This document shows positions 1 through 9,601 of a stretch of 64,000 nucleotides of DNA, one piece after another. Position 1 is the first letter of the stretch; the number at the start of each line of letters is the position of its first letter. The stretch is from Halioglobus sp. GTDB lineage: Bacteria > Pseudomonadota > Gammaproteobacteria > Pseudomonadales > Halieaceae. Both the position numbers and the translations under genes were made by a program. The DNA lies in contig JAPKAY010000008.1 in assembly GCA_028825045.1 (NCBI GenBank), positions 30,399 to 94,398 on the forward strand, in the 5' to 3' direction. Under the pieces are notes generated by a model, which searched no databases, was not told the origin of the DNA, and saw only the letters and a program-made list of their open reading frames with translations.

Positions 1-383
1 CGTGATGGGTATCCGGTTTTCCCCTGGATGGGTTTCTTTCGGAATGGCGATGCGCATGCGTTATGTACCCCGTACCTTTGTTTATTCGAGCAGCCGGCAA
101 CCAATGGCCGATTTAGTTATCAGGGCGCCGCGTGGGGCCGTGTAACAGACTACCGGCCGGCCGCTGGAGGCCACTGTGCTGAGCAGCCGCCGACTTTAGC
201 ACAGCCGGTACTGCTCGGGAACATTGGTTCCCCACTGTAAATAGGGGCCATCTGCGCCCTGTTGTGGCGAGATATCTGGCCCGGTTGGTTCAGGGCGCGC
301 TAATTTGAGTGATTCGCGCGCAGAAACAAGGGTGGTAACGTCCAATAAAGTTGACTCCAACTGACACCCCAGGCGGCTGAAAA
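1..383. other. Left edge, no gene called
   Basis: No gene can be supported here. A plus-strand frame is open from the window edge to base 240 and could be the tail of a gene cut by the edge, but its product is Cys/Trp/Pro-rich and matches no family I recognise. A 73-codon minus-strand frame (196-417, TTG start) overlaps the helicase end and lacks a ribosome site. Both are left uncalled. Confidence 0.3.
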
Positions 384-2684
384 CTACGATTGAGGCCAGG
401 GTTTGTATTCCCACCAAGGGGGCAGAAGGGCTCGGTACTGTTTCTCGCCGTAGCGCGGATCGATCAGGAGCGCGCTGCCGGTGTCCTGGAGTCGCCGCAC
501 TACTCTGCCCAGCGCCTGGTCGACCTTCTGCATCCCCGGGTACATGAAGGCATATTCGAACCCCGCGTTATGGCGCTGTTGGTGCCAGTCCTTTAGCAAT
601 CGGGTATCGCGATTAACCTGTGGCATGCCGATTCCTACCACCACGACACTGGAAAGTTGCTCGCCGGGGAGGTCAATGCCCTCGCCGAATACACCCCCAA
701 GGATGCAGAACGCGGCCATATCTCTGCGCTCTGCCAGTAACTGCAACAGTTCTTCGCGCTCACCCTCACTCTGTTGGGCGTGCTGGACCCAAAGGGTGCG
801 CGACTCAGGTGAGGCACCAGCGGACTGCATCTGTGTCAGGCAATCCTGCAAGTAGCGATAGGAGGGAAAATAGAGAATGCAGTTTCCGGGAGTGCCTGCT
901 AGCCAGCGCTGTAATTGCCGTGCCAGTTTCGGCAGAGTCGTGTCGCGCTGGCGGAAGCGGGTATCGATATCAGTTGCCAGCCACACCTGTAGCTGTTCGC
1001 TGTCAAAGGGTGAGTTGGCCCGAGAGCACACGGCCCCGTTTTCCAGACCCAGTGACGCTTTGGACCAGGGCAGGGGTGAAAGTGTTGCCGAGAAGGCAAT
1101 CACCGAGTGCGCGCGTTGTTGCCGCGCGGCCAACTGACGCGAGGGGTCCAGACAGTTCAGCGTAACGCGCAAGCTCTGGCGGCCGGCCCCCCGGCTCAAT
1201 TGAAAACGGTAGTCATCGCCCCACTGATCGGCCACTCGCAGGAACTGCAGAACTTCGAAATAGAAGGTCATTAATTCCGGGTGGCGGTGCAAAAATGTTG
1301 GGTCCTGCGCCAGTTCTTCCGAGACGGTGCTGACGAAACTCCGCAGGGCTGTTATCAGATCCGGTGGCAAGCTTTCGCTGCTGTCAAACTCAGCCTCCTG
1401 CCAGGATGCATTTTGCAGTGCCAGCAACTGGCGGTTGAGACGCGATAGGGCTTTGGCCATGTTCCCGCTCACGTGAGTTTTTGCTCGCATCAGCGCTGCT
1501 TTTTCCAGGCCGGCACTGTACATGTTTCGTGCCCTGCCCGGGAGGTTGTGGGCTTCATCGAGCAATACGGTCCAGCGCTTGTTGTCGGATTCCATACAAG
1601 CGCTCAACGTGGCCGTTAGACTGTAAACATAGTGTAGATCGGCGACGATCACATCGACCCAGGGCAGCAGGTCTATGGTCAGCTCGTACGGGCAGACTTC
1701 AAACGTTTGGGCAAGTGACTCGATATCGCCGCGTCGCAATGTGCCCTGTTCGATGGCCGCAAACATTGCTGCGGGGAGTTTCTCGTAGTAATCACGCGCG
1801 TAGGGGCAGTCATCCCCATGACACGCGCGTCCCGGAGATAGGCATATTTTGTCTTTCGCTGTCAGGCTGAGGGCAGTGCCGCGATAGCCGGCCGCGGCGA
1901 GGTCTGCAAGTGTGTTTTCGGCAGCGCGGCGCCCCACCGTTTTTGAGGTGAGGAAAACTACCTTGTCATGTTTGTCGGTGGCCATGGCCTTCAGCGCAGG
2001 GAATAACACGGCCGAGGTCTTACCGCTACCGGTGGGCGCTTCCAGTAATAAGTGTCCGCCTTGATCAATACATTTGTAGCTCAGCTCGGCGATGTCCCGC
2101 TGTCCATCGCGAAATTCCCCATAGGGAAATGCAAGCTCGGCGAGACTGGCATCCCGCGCGCGTCGTGCACGTGCCAGTTTGCGCAACCACTCTGCAAATT
2201 GCGACAGGGTGGCATCAAGAAATTCCGCTAGCGCTTCTTTCGTATACGTCTCGGTACGATTGAATTCCTCCCCGCTGTCGATATTGAACCATGTCACCCT
2301 AACGTCTAAGTGCGAGGGCAATTCCTGCGCAGCAATAATGGCTGCATATAGACGTCCCTGCGCCAGATGTAACTGCGCCACAGGTTCGCTGATTGTATCT
2401 GGAGGGACACGACAGGTTTTTATTTCTTCGACCAGTCCCACTTCCGGATCGTAGCCATCGGCACGTCCGCGCAGCGTTAGTATTAACCCCGGTTCGGTGT
2501 GCTGATATTCAACTGCGTACTCGCGCTGATAAGATGCCTGACGGCGAGTGTAGACGCGTTGGTGTCCCGCTACTCCTTGCACACCCGTGGGCGAGGGTTT
2601 GAAGCGCTGGTCAATATCACCGCGGCGGTGACAGAATTGAGTTAATTCTGTCACGGTGATGGAAAGCTCGGTTACGTCGTCCAT
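384..2684 (-). CDS. XPD/DinG-type ATP-dependent helicase with nuclease-like N-terminus
   Basis: Superfamily 2 DNA helicase of the Rad3/XPD/DinG type, expected to unwind DNA with ATP in the cytoplasm. Seen in the 766 residues: Walker A APTGSGKT (216-223), a DEAH box (376-379), four cysteines (281, 288, 293, 331) placed like the XPD 4Fe-4S ligands between motifs I and II, and a motif VI-like QALGRVVRR (about 723-731). The N-terminal 170 residues hold D76 and E87-x-K89, the spacing of a PD-(D/E)xK nuclease core, so a helicase-nuclease is possible. The ATG lies within the last codons of the FAN1-like gene (13-base overlap), so the two should be translated together. Inference: joint role in repair of blocked or crosslinked DNA. 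The helicase call is firm; nuclease activity is less sure. Confidence 0.9.
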   Translation of the reverse strand: MDDVTELSITVTELTQFCHRRGDIDQRFKPSPTGVQGVAGHQRVYTRRQASYQREYAVEYQHTEPGLILTLRGRADGYDPEVGLVEEIKTCRVPPDTISEPVAQLHLAQGRLYAAIIAAQELPSHLDVRVTWFNIDSGEEFNRTETYTKEALAEFLDATLSQFAEWLRKLARARRARDASLAELAFPYGEFRDGQRDIAELSYKCIDQGGHLLLEAPTGSGKTSAVLFPALKAMATDKHDKVVFLTSKTVGRRAAENTLADLAAAGYRGTALSLTAKDKICLSPGRACHGDDCPYARDYYEKLPAAMFAAIEQGTLRRGDIESLAQTFEVCPYELTIDLLPWVDVIVADLHYVYSLTATLSACMESDNKRWTVLLDEAHNLPGRARNMYSAGLEKAALMRAKTHVSGNMAKALSRLNRQLLALQNASWQEAEFDSSESLPPDLITALRSFVSTVSEELAQDPTFLHRHPELMTFYFEVLQFLRVADQWGDDYRFQLSRGAGRQSLRVTLNCLDPSRQLAARQQRAHSVIAFSATLSPLPWSKASLGLENGAVCSRANSPFDSEQLQVWLATDIDTRFRQRDTTLPKLARQLQRWLAGTPGNCILYFPSYRYLQDCLTQMQSAGASPESRTLWVQHAQQSEGEREELLQLLAERRDMAAFCILGGVFGEGIDLPGEQLSSVVVVGIGMPQVNRDTRLLKDWHQQRHNAGFEYAFMYPGMQKVDQALGRVVRRLQDTGSALLIDPRYGEKQYRALLPPWWEYKPWPQS

Positions 2685-4336
2685 TCCACCCAGGCCACTT
2701 GTGCGGGAATTTGTTGAGTCTGAAAGTAACGCAGCCAGCGTTTCTGATTGTCTTGCAGAGCGTCGCCCGGACCTTTGACTTCTATCAGGCAGTAGTCACC
2801 TGCCCTACTTCCCAGCGCGATAAGGTCCGGGAAGCCACGACGATTTTCCAGCGGGTCAAACAGAATTCGTTCCCAGACTGCCAGCAGGTGAGCAGCCGGA
2901 ATAGTGCGCGCGGCGGCTTCGACCAGTTCGACATTAATGCGCCGCCAGTCCACCCAATTGCACCGGCAGAATTGGTAGCGTTGGTAGGCCTGACGCAATA
3001 CGTCGGCCAGATTGCTACTGCGCAGTTGATCTAGTCTGGTGGTTATAGAGTCCTGGCGCCGGGCACAGAACGTGCGCTCGTACATATCTGCGGGTGCACT
3101 TTGATAGGGGTGGTGGAAGGCTCCGGGAACCGCCTCGAAAATCTGTTCCCAGAATGCGAGCCCAAATAGTGATGACATGAGACTGTTTTCAACGTAGTGC
3201 ACCGCCTGCCATTGATCCAACAGATGTGCCGCGGCCAGATGCTCCACTGAATCGTCGCCCGCTGGCAGCGACAGTGTCACATTCGTGAAGGCATCGCGTT
3301 GCCGTGCTTGGCGGCTACCACCGAGTTTGCGTTTCACCCTTGGCTGTATCCGAGCGGCGGCCTCTTGCTCCGCTTCGCACCAGGGGTGCAGGAGCATGTG
3401 TGTACACAGTGTGTCTGCCGCGGACCAGTCGCCACACCGTTCCAGTATTCGAGCGCGCCGTTCCCTGGCGGGATGCAGCTTACTCCGCTGGTAAAGCTGC
3501 AGCGCAGTTTCCCAATATTCTTGTCGTTCCAGGTCTCTGGCCAACGAGTTACACAGACGATGCCAGCGACTTTCGCTGGAGGGAAAACGGATGTTCAGGG
3601 CGAGCGCTTGCTCGGCGAGTTCAGGCAGCGTGTCCGTCTGCCCCGCTTCCAGCAATATTCGGTGCTCGTCACTCAAAGCTGCGCAGATCAGGTACTCCTC
3701 AAACGCGTCACGGTTGGAAAACAGCCGATGGTTGCGATCGAGTTGGTACGAAAAATAGCGGGTGACGCCCAGGTCTTCCAGTACAAAATCAGTGAGGCTT
3801 TGGTGCCTGTTGCCAAAAAAGAGTATCTGTAGGTTCTCCACCAGCTCTACACCAAGCGGAGCAATCAGCCGCTGCGAGTCGCAGCCTCGCAGCGTTTGCA
3901 GCAGCTTCTTCTCATCCAGCGATAAAGCCTCAATAGCACATAATAGCGTAGCTTTTGAGGCGAACCGGCCGGTGGGGACGTCGGGGAAAAATGCCTGTTG
4001 CAACTCCCTACGGGTGTACAACCTGGTCACCACCTCCAGCGTTAATCCATCCGCTTCGAGTACCATCTTGCAGTCAATCAGCTCGTTCAGAATCGGCGCT
4101 ATGGCCCCCAACTCCTGGTACTTTAGTTTGCTTTCGCGGAACCACGGACCTGTGCGGGACACCAGCCTTACATAGAGGCACTGCGCCTTGAATTCCAGCT
4201 GGCGAAAACATGTCAGTACATCGCGCTCAGCGTTGGTCAGAATGTCCTCGTACTGCGCCTCAACGGTGTCGCACAGGCGCAGAAAATTATCCCTGTAGTA
4301 ATGGGGGGATAGTTCAATTGTTTCGAGGTCTGTCAT
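2672..4336 (-). CDS. FAN1-like structure-specific nuclease (VRR-NUC domain)
   Basis: Protein of 554 residues ending in a VRR-NUC domain. PD (about 503-504), E-V-K (519-521) and a later Q (531) form the PD-(D/E)xK metal site. The long helical N-terminal and middle parts and the overall length fit bacterial FAN1, which known work describes as a 5' flap nuclease that can unhook interstrand crosslinks. The ATG at 4336 is preferred: a longer frame reaches 4504, but its extra 56 residues look non-coding, and bacterial FAN1 is about 550 residues. The stop overlaps the start of the helicase gene by 13 bases, which suggests a two-gene repair operon. It is divergent from the antiporter gene. Family confidence is high; the substrate in this organism is inferred. 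Confidence 0.85.
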   Translation of the reverse strand: MTDLETIELSPHYYRDNFLRLCDTVEAQYEDILTNAERDVLTCFRQLEFKAQCLYVRLVSRTGPWFRESKLKYQELGAIAPILNELIDCKMVLEADGLTLEVVTRLYTRRELQQAFFPDVPTGRFASKATLLCAIEALSLDEKKLLQTLRGCDSQRLIAPLGVELVENLQILFFGNRHQSLTDFVLEDLGVTRYFSYQLDRNHRLFSNRDAFEEYLICAALSDEHRILLEAGQTDTLPELAEQALALNIRFPSSESRWHRLCNSLARDLERQEYWETALQLYQRSKLHPARERRARILERCGDWSAADTLCTHMLLHPWCEAEQEAAARIQPRVKRKLGGSRQARQRDAFTNVTLSLPAGDDSVEHLAAAHLLDQWQAVHYVENSLMSSLFGLAFWEQIFEAVPGAFHHPYQSAPADMYERTFCARRQDSITTRLDQLRSSNLADVLRQAYQRYQFCRCNWVDWRRINVELVEAAARTIPAAHLLAVWERILFDPLENRRGFPDLIALGSRAGDYCLIEVKGPGDALQDNQKRWLRYFQTQQIPAQVAWVEWTT

Positions 4337-4604
4337 AGCTTGACCAATGCTACGCGAACGGTTCACGGAAGTCAGATTGCGCGTGCACTTGGAAGCATCA
4401 GCCAATACCTTTTGTGGGGTTTGGTTCAGTTTAACAAAATGATATCGAATCCTCTGCCACGTAACTAATTTCCAGACGGGGCTATTGGCATTGGCTGGCC
4501 TCACTGTACCGAGCGCATGATTTAGGGCATTCTGGCAGTGTTGCTCGCCAGCTGACCAGATAATGAGGTGATCCCGCGCTGCGGGTCCCGAACAGTCCTA
4601 TGGA

Positions 4605-6092
4605 GTGCCCCGAGACTTGATTCTTTCCTCAAAACCGCCCGCAGGTTTAACACCACTGCTGGCGCTGATTCCCATCATCTTTCTAGTGACCTTGCTAGCG
4701 TGTTCAGTTTATTTGTTTGGTGCGGATTCATCTTTTGGCGCCAACCAGATAGCCTTGATTCTGGCGACCTGCGTCGCCGCGCTAGTAGGTCGTCGCGTGG
4801 GTATTTCCTGGAGCGAAGCGCAAAATGGCATAATAGAGGGCATTGGTGTGGGGCTGGCGCCAATCCTTATTTTACTCGCTGTGGGTATGCTGATTGGTAC
4901 CTGGATTTTATGTGGGACGGTGCCAGCAATGATTTATTACGGCGTGCAAGTGCTCAATCCAGACATTTTTTATGCTGCCAGCACCGTCATTTGTGCGATT
5001 GTTGCGATTAGTATCGGTAGCTCCTGGACAGTAGCAGGTACGCTTGGCATTGGACTTATGGCAATTGCCACCAGTTTTGGGTTGTCGCCTGCGATTACCG
5101 CCGGGGCAATTATTTCCGGCGCGTATTTCGGTGATAAATTATCGCCGATGTCGGACACCACCAATTTGGCCTCAGCGGCGACCGGCGTTGATCTGTTTGA
5201 GCATATCCGACACATGTTGTGGACAACTGTGCCCGCGTTTTTGCTGGCTCTGGTTATTTTTGCGAGCATAGGAAGCTCCGAAGCCACTGCTCCCCAGGAA
5301 ATCGAAGAACTGCAACAGGCGATCGCCAGCGAGTTCAATATTGGGCTACACCTGCTGCTCCCGCTGCTGCTTATGCTCGGACTAGTGTTTAAACGCGTGC
5401 CGGCATTTCCGGCTATCGTGATAAGCGCTCTGACAGGAGCGATTTTTGCGCTGGTGTTCCAGCCCGATACTGTGATCCAGCTGGCTGGTGGTGATGAGAA
5501 ACTTGGACGAGCATTCGCTTTATTCAAGGGTGTCTGGATTAGTTTGTTTGCGGGCTACACATCCAATAGCAATAGTGCTTTTCTCAATGAGTTACTCAGT
5601 AAGGGCGGTATGAGCAGCATGCTCAACACCGTGTGGTTGATAGTTTGTGCCCTCGGTTTGGGTGGTGTGCTGGAGCGAACCGGGATTCTCTCCTACCTGC
5701 TGCAGATTTCCCTGCGCGGTGTTAAGAGCACCGGTTCACTCATTACTACTACGGTGCTGACCTGCCTGGGCATGAACGTGTTGACCGCGGATCAGTTCAT
5801 TTCCATTGCGATTCCCGGCCGTATGTACGCGGATGAATATGAGCGCCATGGTCTGTCGCGTTTAAACCTGTCCCGCACATTGGAAGATTCAGCCACGCTG
5901 ACTTCGGCGCTTATTCCATGGAATACCTGTGGTGCGTATATGTCGGCTACGCTCGGTGTAGCCACTTTCAGTTATGCGCCCTATGCGTTTTTCAATCTCT
6001 TATGTCCGGTGATTGCGATTATTTACGGCTATACCCAATTTGCGATCAAGCCGCTTGAGCAGAGCGCGGATCGCCCGCAGGACGCCGCTTAA
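4605..6092 (+). CDS. NhaC-family Na+/H+ antiporter
   Basis: Inner-membrane secondary transporter of 495 residues with about eleven to twelve hydrophobic segments. Conserved NhaC-family stretches are visible: SIGSSWTVAGTLGIGLMAIA in the middle, followed by GAYFGDKLSPMSDTTNLA, and later an SALIPWNTCGAYM motif. Known members exchange Na+ for H+; some relatives exchange malate or lactate, so the exact substrate is inferred. The GTG at 4605 has GGAG immediately before it, which is unusually close, so the true start may lie a few codons downstream. The stop codon shares one base with the start of the thioesterase gene, indicating co-transcription. Confidence 0.85.
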   Translation: MPRDLILSSKPPAGLTPLLALIPIIFLVTLLACSVYLFGADSSFGANQIALILATCVAALVGRRVGISWSEAQNGIIEGIGVGLAPILILLAVGMLIGTWILCGTVPAMIYYGVQVLNPDIFYAASTVICAIVAISIGSSWTVAGTLGIGLMAIATSFGLSPAITAGAIISGAYFGDKLSPMSDTTNLASAATGVDLFEHIRHMLWTTVPAFLLALVIFASIGSSEATAPQEIEELQQAIASEFNIGLHLLLPLLLMLGLVFKRVPAFPAIVISALTGAIFALVFQPDTVIQLAGGDEKLGRAFALFKGVWISLFAGYTSNSNSAFLNELLSKGGMSSMLNTVWLIVCALGLGGVLERTGILSYLLQISLRGVKSTGSLITTTVLTCLGMNVLTADQFISIAIPGRMYADEYERHGLSRLNLSRTLEDSATLTSALIPWNTCGAYMSATLGVATFSYAPYAFFNLLCPVIAIIYGYTQFAIKPLEQSADRPQDAA

Positions 6093-6553
6093 TGGAAGGA
6101 CTGAGACATCTCTGGCAGTATCCCAATCCGCACCTGCTGCATACTCGCGTAAAGCCTGATGATATGGACGGCTTGAATCACACCAACAACGCTGTTTATG
6201 TCAACTGGTGCCAAGAGGTGGCGTGGGCGCACTCGGTGGCTCTGGGCCTGGACCTGGAGCGCTATCGCGCTCTGGACCGGGCGATGGTGATCACCCACAG
6301 TGAGTTTGACTATCTATGCGCCTCTCGTGAGGGAGATGAAATCTTGGTCGCCACCTGGATTGTGGCGTGGGACCAGAAGATCACCATGGAACGGCGGTTT
6401 CAGGTTGTTCGACTGCAGGATGAGGTCACACTGCTGCGTGCGGGTATGCGCTTTGCGTGTGTGGAGCTCAGCAGTGGTCGCCCTAGACGACTGCCACCGG
6501 AGTTTATTAGCGGTTACGGGCCGGCGGTGTTGTGCGAAGCGTCGGACGAATGA
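6092..6553 (+). CDS. Acyl-CoA thioesterase, hotdog fold (4HBT family)
   Basis: A 153-residue hotdog-fold protein of the YbgC/FadM-like 4HBT group, expected to hydrolyse an acyl-CoA thioester in the cytoplasm. The N-terminal DDMDGLNHTNNAVYVNW segment carries the conserved Asp and the NH-N-Y signature of the family active site; a second conserved block is the VRLQDEVTLLRAGMRFACVE strand region. The ATG overlaps the antiporter stop (TAATG), so translation is probably coupled, although the functional link between an antiporter and a thioesterase is unclear. Substrate chain length cannot be read from the sequence. Confidence 0.85.
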   Translation: MEGLRHLWQYPNPHLLHTRVKPDDMDGLNHTNNAVYVNWCQEVAWAHSVALGLDLERYRALDRAMVITHSEFDYLCASREGDEILVATWIVAWDQKITMERRFQVVRLQDEVTLLRAGMRFACVELSSGRPRRLPPEFISGYGPAVLCEASDE

Positions 6554-6675
6554 GTCGTTGGTTTAGAAATTCGGCTTCTGGCGAGAATAGGTGTGATTTA
6601 AGCTACCAGAGCGGTGCCGCATCGCGCGCAGGTTGCTCGGACATGCCGTAAATCTGCCAATATTATTCGCCCGCA

Positions 6676-6694
6676 TGATTCACGAGGTGAATCA
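6676..6694. promoter_or_regulatory. Perfect 8-base dyad before the hemerythrin gene
   Basis: TGATTCAC-GAG-GTGAATCA is a perfect inverted repeat with a 3-base centre, 75 bases upstream of the hemerythrin-like start. The short spacer suits a dimeric repressor or activator site better than a terminator, and no T-run follows. The binding protein is unknown. Confidence 0.4.
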
Positions 6695-6768
6695 ATGATC
6701 TGACAGGCTAGTCTGGCGACCTATTCTGAACAAAACAATTGAAAGAACGAAGAGAAGGAGCTCAGAAA

Positions 6769-7842
6769 ATGGCTGCCAATACCCAAGCCGCGGCGAATAA
6801 ATCAACAGCTGCAAAAAAGAAATCTTCAACGCGTAAACGACCCGCAGCGCAGGAAAAAAAGTCCACGGCCAAGCGAGCTAGCGGGCAGAGAAAATCTGCA
6901 GCCGGGCTCAAGGACAGATCGGCAAGTACCGCTGGACCGCACTCAGAGCTGCAGAAAAATTCCGCAGAACAGCCGCTGATGAAGGCGTTACGCGCGGAGC
7001 ATCGGCACATGGGAACAGTGATGCAATTGTTCCTGGAACAACTCAAGTTAATTGAGAACGGAGAGCTGGTCGATACTCACGTGGTGTACGAGATCATGCA
7101 CTACATGGTGACCTGGCCGGATCGCTTTCACCATCCGCGAGAGGATTTGATTTACTTGCGGGCTGTGGAAGTCGACTTCCGGGCTTTCGATGATGTAGAC
7201 ACCCTGCAGCGGGATCACGATCACACTGCGAAACGTGGACGGGCGGTGTTGCGTGACATCGAGCGCTGGCGACGGGGTGAAGTCTCAGGAAAGGCCGTGG
7301 TTAATAACGGTCGGGACTATGTAGATCATATCTATGAGCATATGAATGTAGAGGAGAAACTGGTTTTTCCGCGCATTGAAGCCGCGCTATCAGCCAGTGA
7401 CTGGCGCGAATTGGCAGAAGATGACGAGTTACAGGAGGTTGCCGATTCGGTTTTTGGGCCCAGAGTGCAGCGAGAATTTCGCAATCTTACACGCAAGTTG
7501 CGTCGCAGCCTGCGACGCTCAGTGGAGCGTGGAACCCTGGTAGAATGGATTGGTGTCGAGGCCTTTATGGAGTCGCTGGACGTGGTTTCCATCGCTTATG
7601 AGTCTGCTGCTGGCACTGCGGGCGATCACCTGCGAGGGGCCGTGCGGGATGCGTTCGAATACGCCAAAAAAGATCCCATGTCCGCTCCCCTGCGCTGCGC
7701 GGCTAACAACACCAGGGTCGCCTTTCGACTCCTTGGCGATGTGTTTGATATCTCACGTGAAACGCTCGATGATTTGTCCAGGGTCAACCGGGAACGTATT
7801 GATCGGATTCGACTATTGGATCGGGAGGCGTTTCGAAGCTGA
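6769..7842 (+). CDS. Hemerythrin-like (HHE) protein with Lys/Ala-rich H1-like tail
   Basis: A 357-residue protein in two parts. Residues 1-60 are rich in Lys, Ala, Ser and Arg with AAKKKS/KKSTAKR-like runs, as in histone-H1-like or AlgP-like DNA-binding tails. Residues 66-205 carry the hemerythrin HHE pattern: H78/H80, HHPRED (121-126), HDH (150-152) and EHMNVEEKLVFP (190-201), a likely di-iron site for O2 or NO binding or for iron sensing. The rest is helical with Arg-rich stretches. The ATG at 6769 is chosen because AAGGAG lies 8 bases before it; a TTG 30 bases upstream has no such site. The 3' end overlaps the ABC transporter gene by 59 bases, tail to tail. Function is inferred from the domain only. 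Confidence 0.8.
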   Translation: MAANTQAAANKSTAAKKKSSTRKRPAAQEKKSTAKRASGQRKSAAGLKDRSASTAGPHSELQKNSAEQPLMKALRAEHRHMGTVMQLFLEQLKLIENGELVDTHVVYEIMHYMVTWPDRFHHPREDLIYLRAVEVDFRAFDDVDTLQRDHDHTAKRGRAVLRDIERWRRGEVSGKAVVNNGRDYVDHIYEHMNVEEKLVFPRIEAALSASDWRELAEDDELQEVADSVFGPRVQREFRNLTRKLRRSLRRSVERGTLVEWIGVEAFMESLDVVSIAYESAAGTAGDHLRGAVRDAFEYAKKDPMSAPLRCAANNTRVAFRLLGDVFDISRETLDDLSRVNRERIDRIRLLDREAFRS

Positions 7843-9601
7843 CCTGGGGGTCGCGGAACTGCAGGCTTGCCAGTCGCGCGTAGAGAGCGCAGTCGCGCAG
7901 TAGTTGTTCGTGAGTGCCGGTCGCAATCACTCGCCCCTCTTCCAGCACCGCGATATTATCAGCGTGCAATATAGTGGACAGGCGATGGGCGATAATGACA
8001 GTGGTGCGATTTTGCATCAGTTCCTCAAGAGCCAGTTGCACCTGGTGCTCACTCTCTGTGTCAAGCGCACTGGTAGCTTCGTCCAGCAGTAGAATTTTTG
8101 GATCGTTGAGAATTGCCCTAGCCAGTGCGACCCGCTGGCGTTGTCCGCCGGACAAACGCACGCCCATCTCACCTAAATGGCTGGCATAGCCATCGGGCAA
8201 CGCGCAAATAAATTCATGAGCATGGGCAGCCCGCGCTGCAGCCTCAACCTCTTGATCAGAAGCATCCAATTTTCCGTATGCGATGTTATAGCGCACGTCG
8301 CCGGTAAACAGGGCCGGTTGTTGAGGCACCAGTGCAATATGGTTGCGCATGTCTTTAAGTCCCATCTCGCGAATATCCTGCCCGTCGAGCAGAATACGCC
8401 CCTCTTGCGGGTCATAGAAACGCAATAACAACTCGAATACGGTGGACTTTCCCGCACCGGAGGGACCCACCAATGCCAGGCATTTGCCCGACTCTATGCG
8501 TAAGGTGAAATCCTGCAGTGCAGCTTGCTTGGGCCGAGTTGGATAGTAGAAAGAGATATCATCCATGCGCAATTCCGGCTGCACACTGGTTGTTGTTTCG
8601 ACGACCGTTCCCGGATCGACAATAAGACTGTCAGTATTGATTAACTCGATAAGCCGTTCTGCCGCGCCGGCGGCCCGCTGTAGGTCACCCCACACTTCAG
8701 AGATAGTCGCCACCCCACTGCCCACCATGATGGCATAAAAGACAAAAGCACCCAGCTCACCGCCGCTCATACTGCCGCTGATAACATCCTGCCCGCCTTC
8801 CCATAACATTCCGGACATGCCAACGAACAACAACAGGATCGCCCCGCAAATGAGCATCGACCGCTGCCAGATGCGACGGCGTGCAATTTCAAATGCACGC
8901 TCTACTTCGCGATTAAAGGCCTCTGATTCAAACTGCTCGCGGGTATAACTTTGCACGATGCGGATGTTCTGAATGACTTCGCCGGCATAACTACCGACAC
9001 TGGCAATGCTGTCCTGGCTTTGGTTGGAGAGTTTTCTCACACGGCGGCCAAATACCAGGATGGGTAACAGCACCAGCGGGACCCCCAGTGCAATGATCAA
9101 GCTGAGCTTAAGATTGGTGATAAACATCATCACCAGTGCGCCAGTGGTGGTCAGGCTGCTGCGCAGCGCCATACTGAAAGAAGAACCGATTATAGTTTGT
9201 AGCAGTGTCGTATCAGTGGTCAGACGCGACATGATCTCAAGACTACGATTGGTTTCAAAAAATCCAGGATGCAGACGCACGACGTTGTCGAACACTTGTT
9301 TTCGGATGTCTGCGCTGATTCGCTCCCCCAGCCAGGAGACCAGATAAAACCGCACAAACGTACCCACCGCCATAGCCGCGGCAATACTGATAAGCAGGAC
9401 GATTGCGCTTTTCAAGTCCGCACGCGTGCCGCCGCCAAAGCCCTGGTCGATCAACACCTGCAGGCCGCGACCCAGCGATAGCGTCGCGCCGGCAGTGAAC
9501 AACAGCGCGATGCTTGCTCCTACAAGACGTAATTTGTATTGCGACAGCAGGCGAATGATTGGCAGGAGCGCCCCCATTCCTTTTTTTGCACGTGAGGACA
9601 T
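7784..9601 (-). CDS. ABC exporter half-transporter (MsbA/ABCB type)
   Basis: A 605-residue fused permease-ATPase. The first ~320 residues hold six membrane segments of the type I ABC exporter fold; the C-terminal nucleotide-binding domain has Walker A GPSGAGKST (about 385), the signature LSGGQRQRVALARA, Walker B ILLLDEATSALD and the H-loop IIAHR. Known relatives work as homodimers and export lipids or drugs from the inner membrane; the substrate here is not readable. It stands alone, converging on the hemerythrin gene with a 59-base antisense overlap. Length and motif set are complete, so it should be functional. Confidence 0.9.
   Translation of the reverse strand: MSSRAKKGMGALLPIIRLLSQYKLRLVGASIALLFTAGATLSLGRGLQVLIDQGFGGGTRADLKSAIVLLISIAAAMAVGTFVRFYLVSWLGERISADIRKQVFDNVVRLHPGFFETNRSLEIMSRLTTDTTLLQTIIGSSFSMALRSSLTTTGALVMMFITNLKLSLIIALGVPLVLLPILVFGRRVRKLSNQSQDSIASVGSYAGEVIQNIRIVQSYTREQFESEAFNREVERAFEIARRRIWQRSMLICGAILLLFVGMSGMLWEGGQDVISGSMSGGELGAFVFYAIMVGSGVATISEVWGDLQRAAGAAERLIELINTDSLIVDPGTVVETTTSVQPELRMDDISFYYPTRPKQAALQDFTLRIESGKCLALVGPSGAGKSTVFELLLRFYDPQEGRILLDGQDIREMGLKDMRNHIALVPQQPALFTGDVRYNIAYGKLDASDQEVEAAARAAHAHEFICALPDGYASHLGEMGVRLSGGQRQRVALARAILNDPKILLLDEATSALDTESEHQVQLALEELMQNRTTVIIAHRLSTILHADNIAVLEEGRVIATGTHEQLLRDCALYARLASLQFRDPQVSFETPPDPIVESDQYVPG

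Noticed and set aside
28..240. Plus-strand frame open from the left edge
   Set aside because: Composition is unusual and no family is recognised; the upstream part is outside the window.
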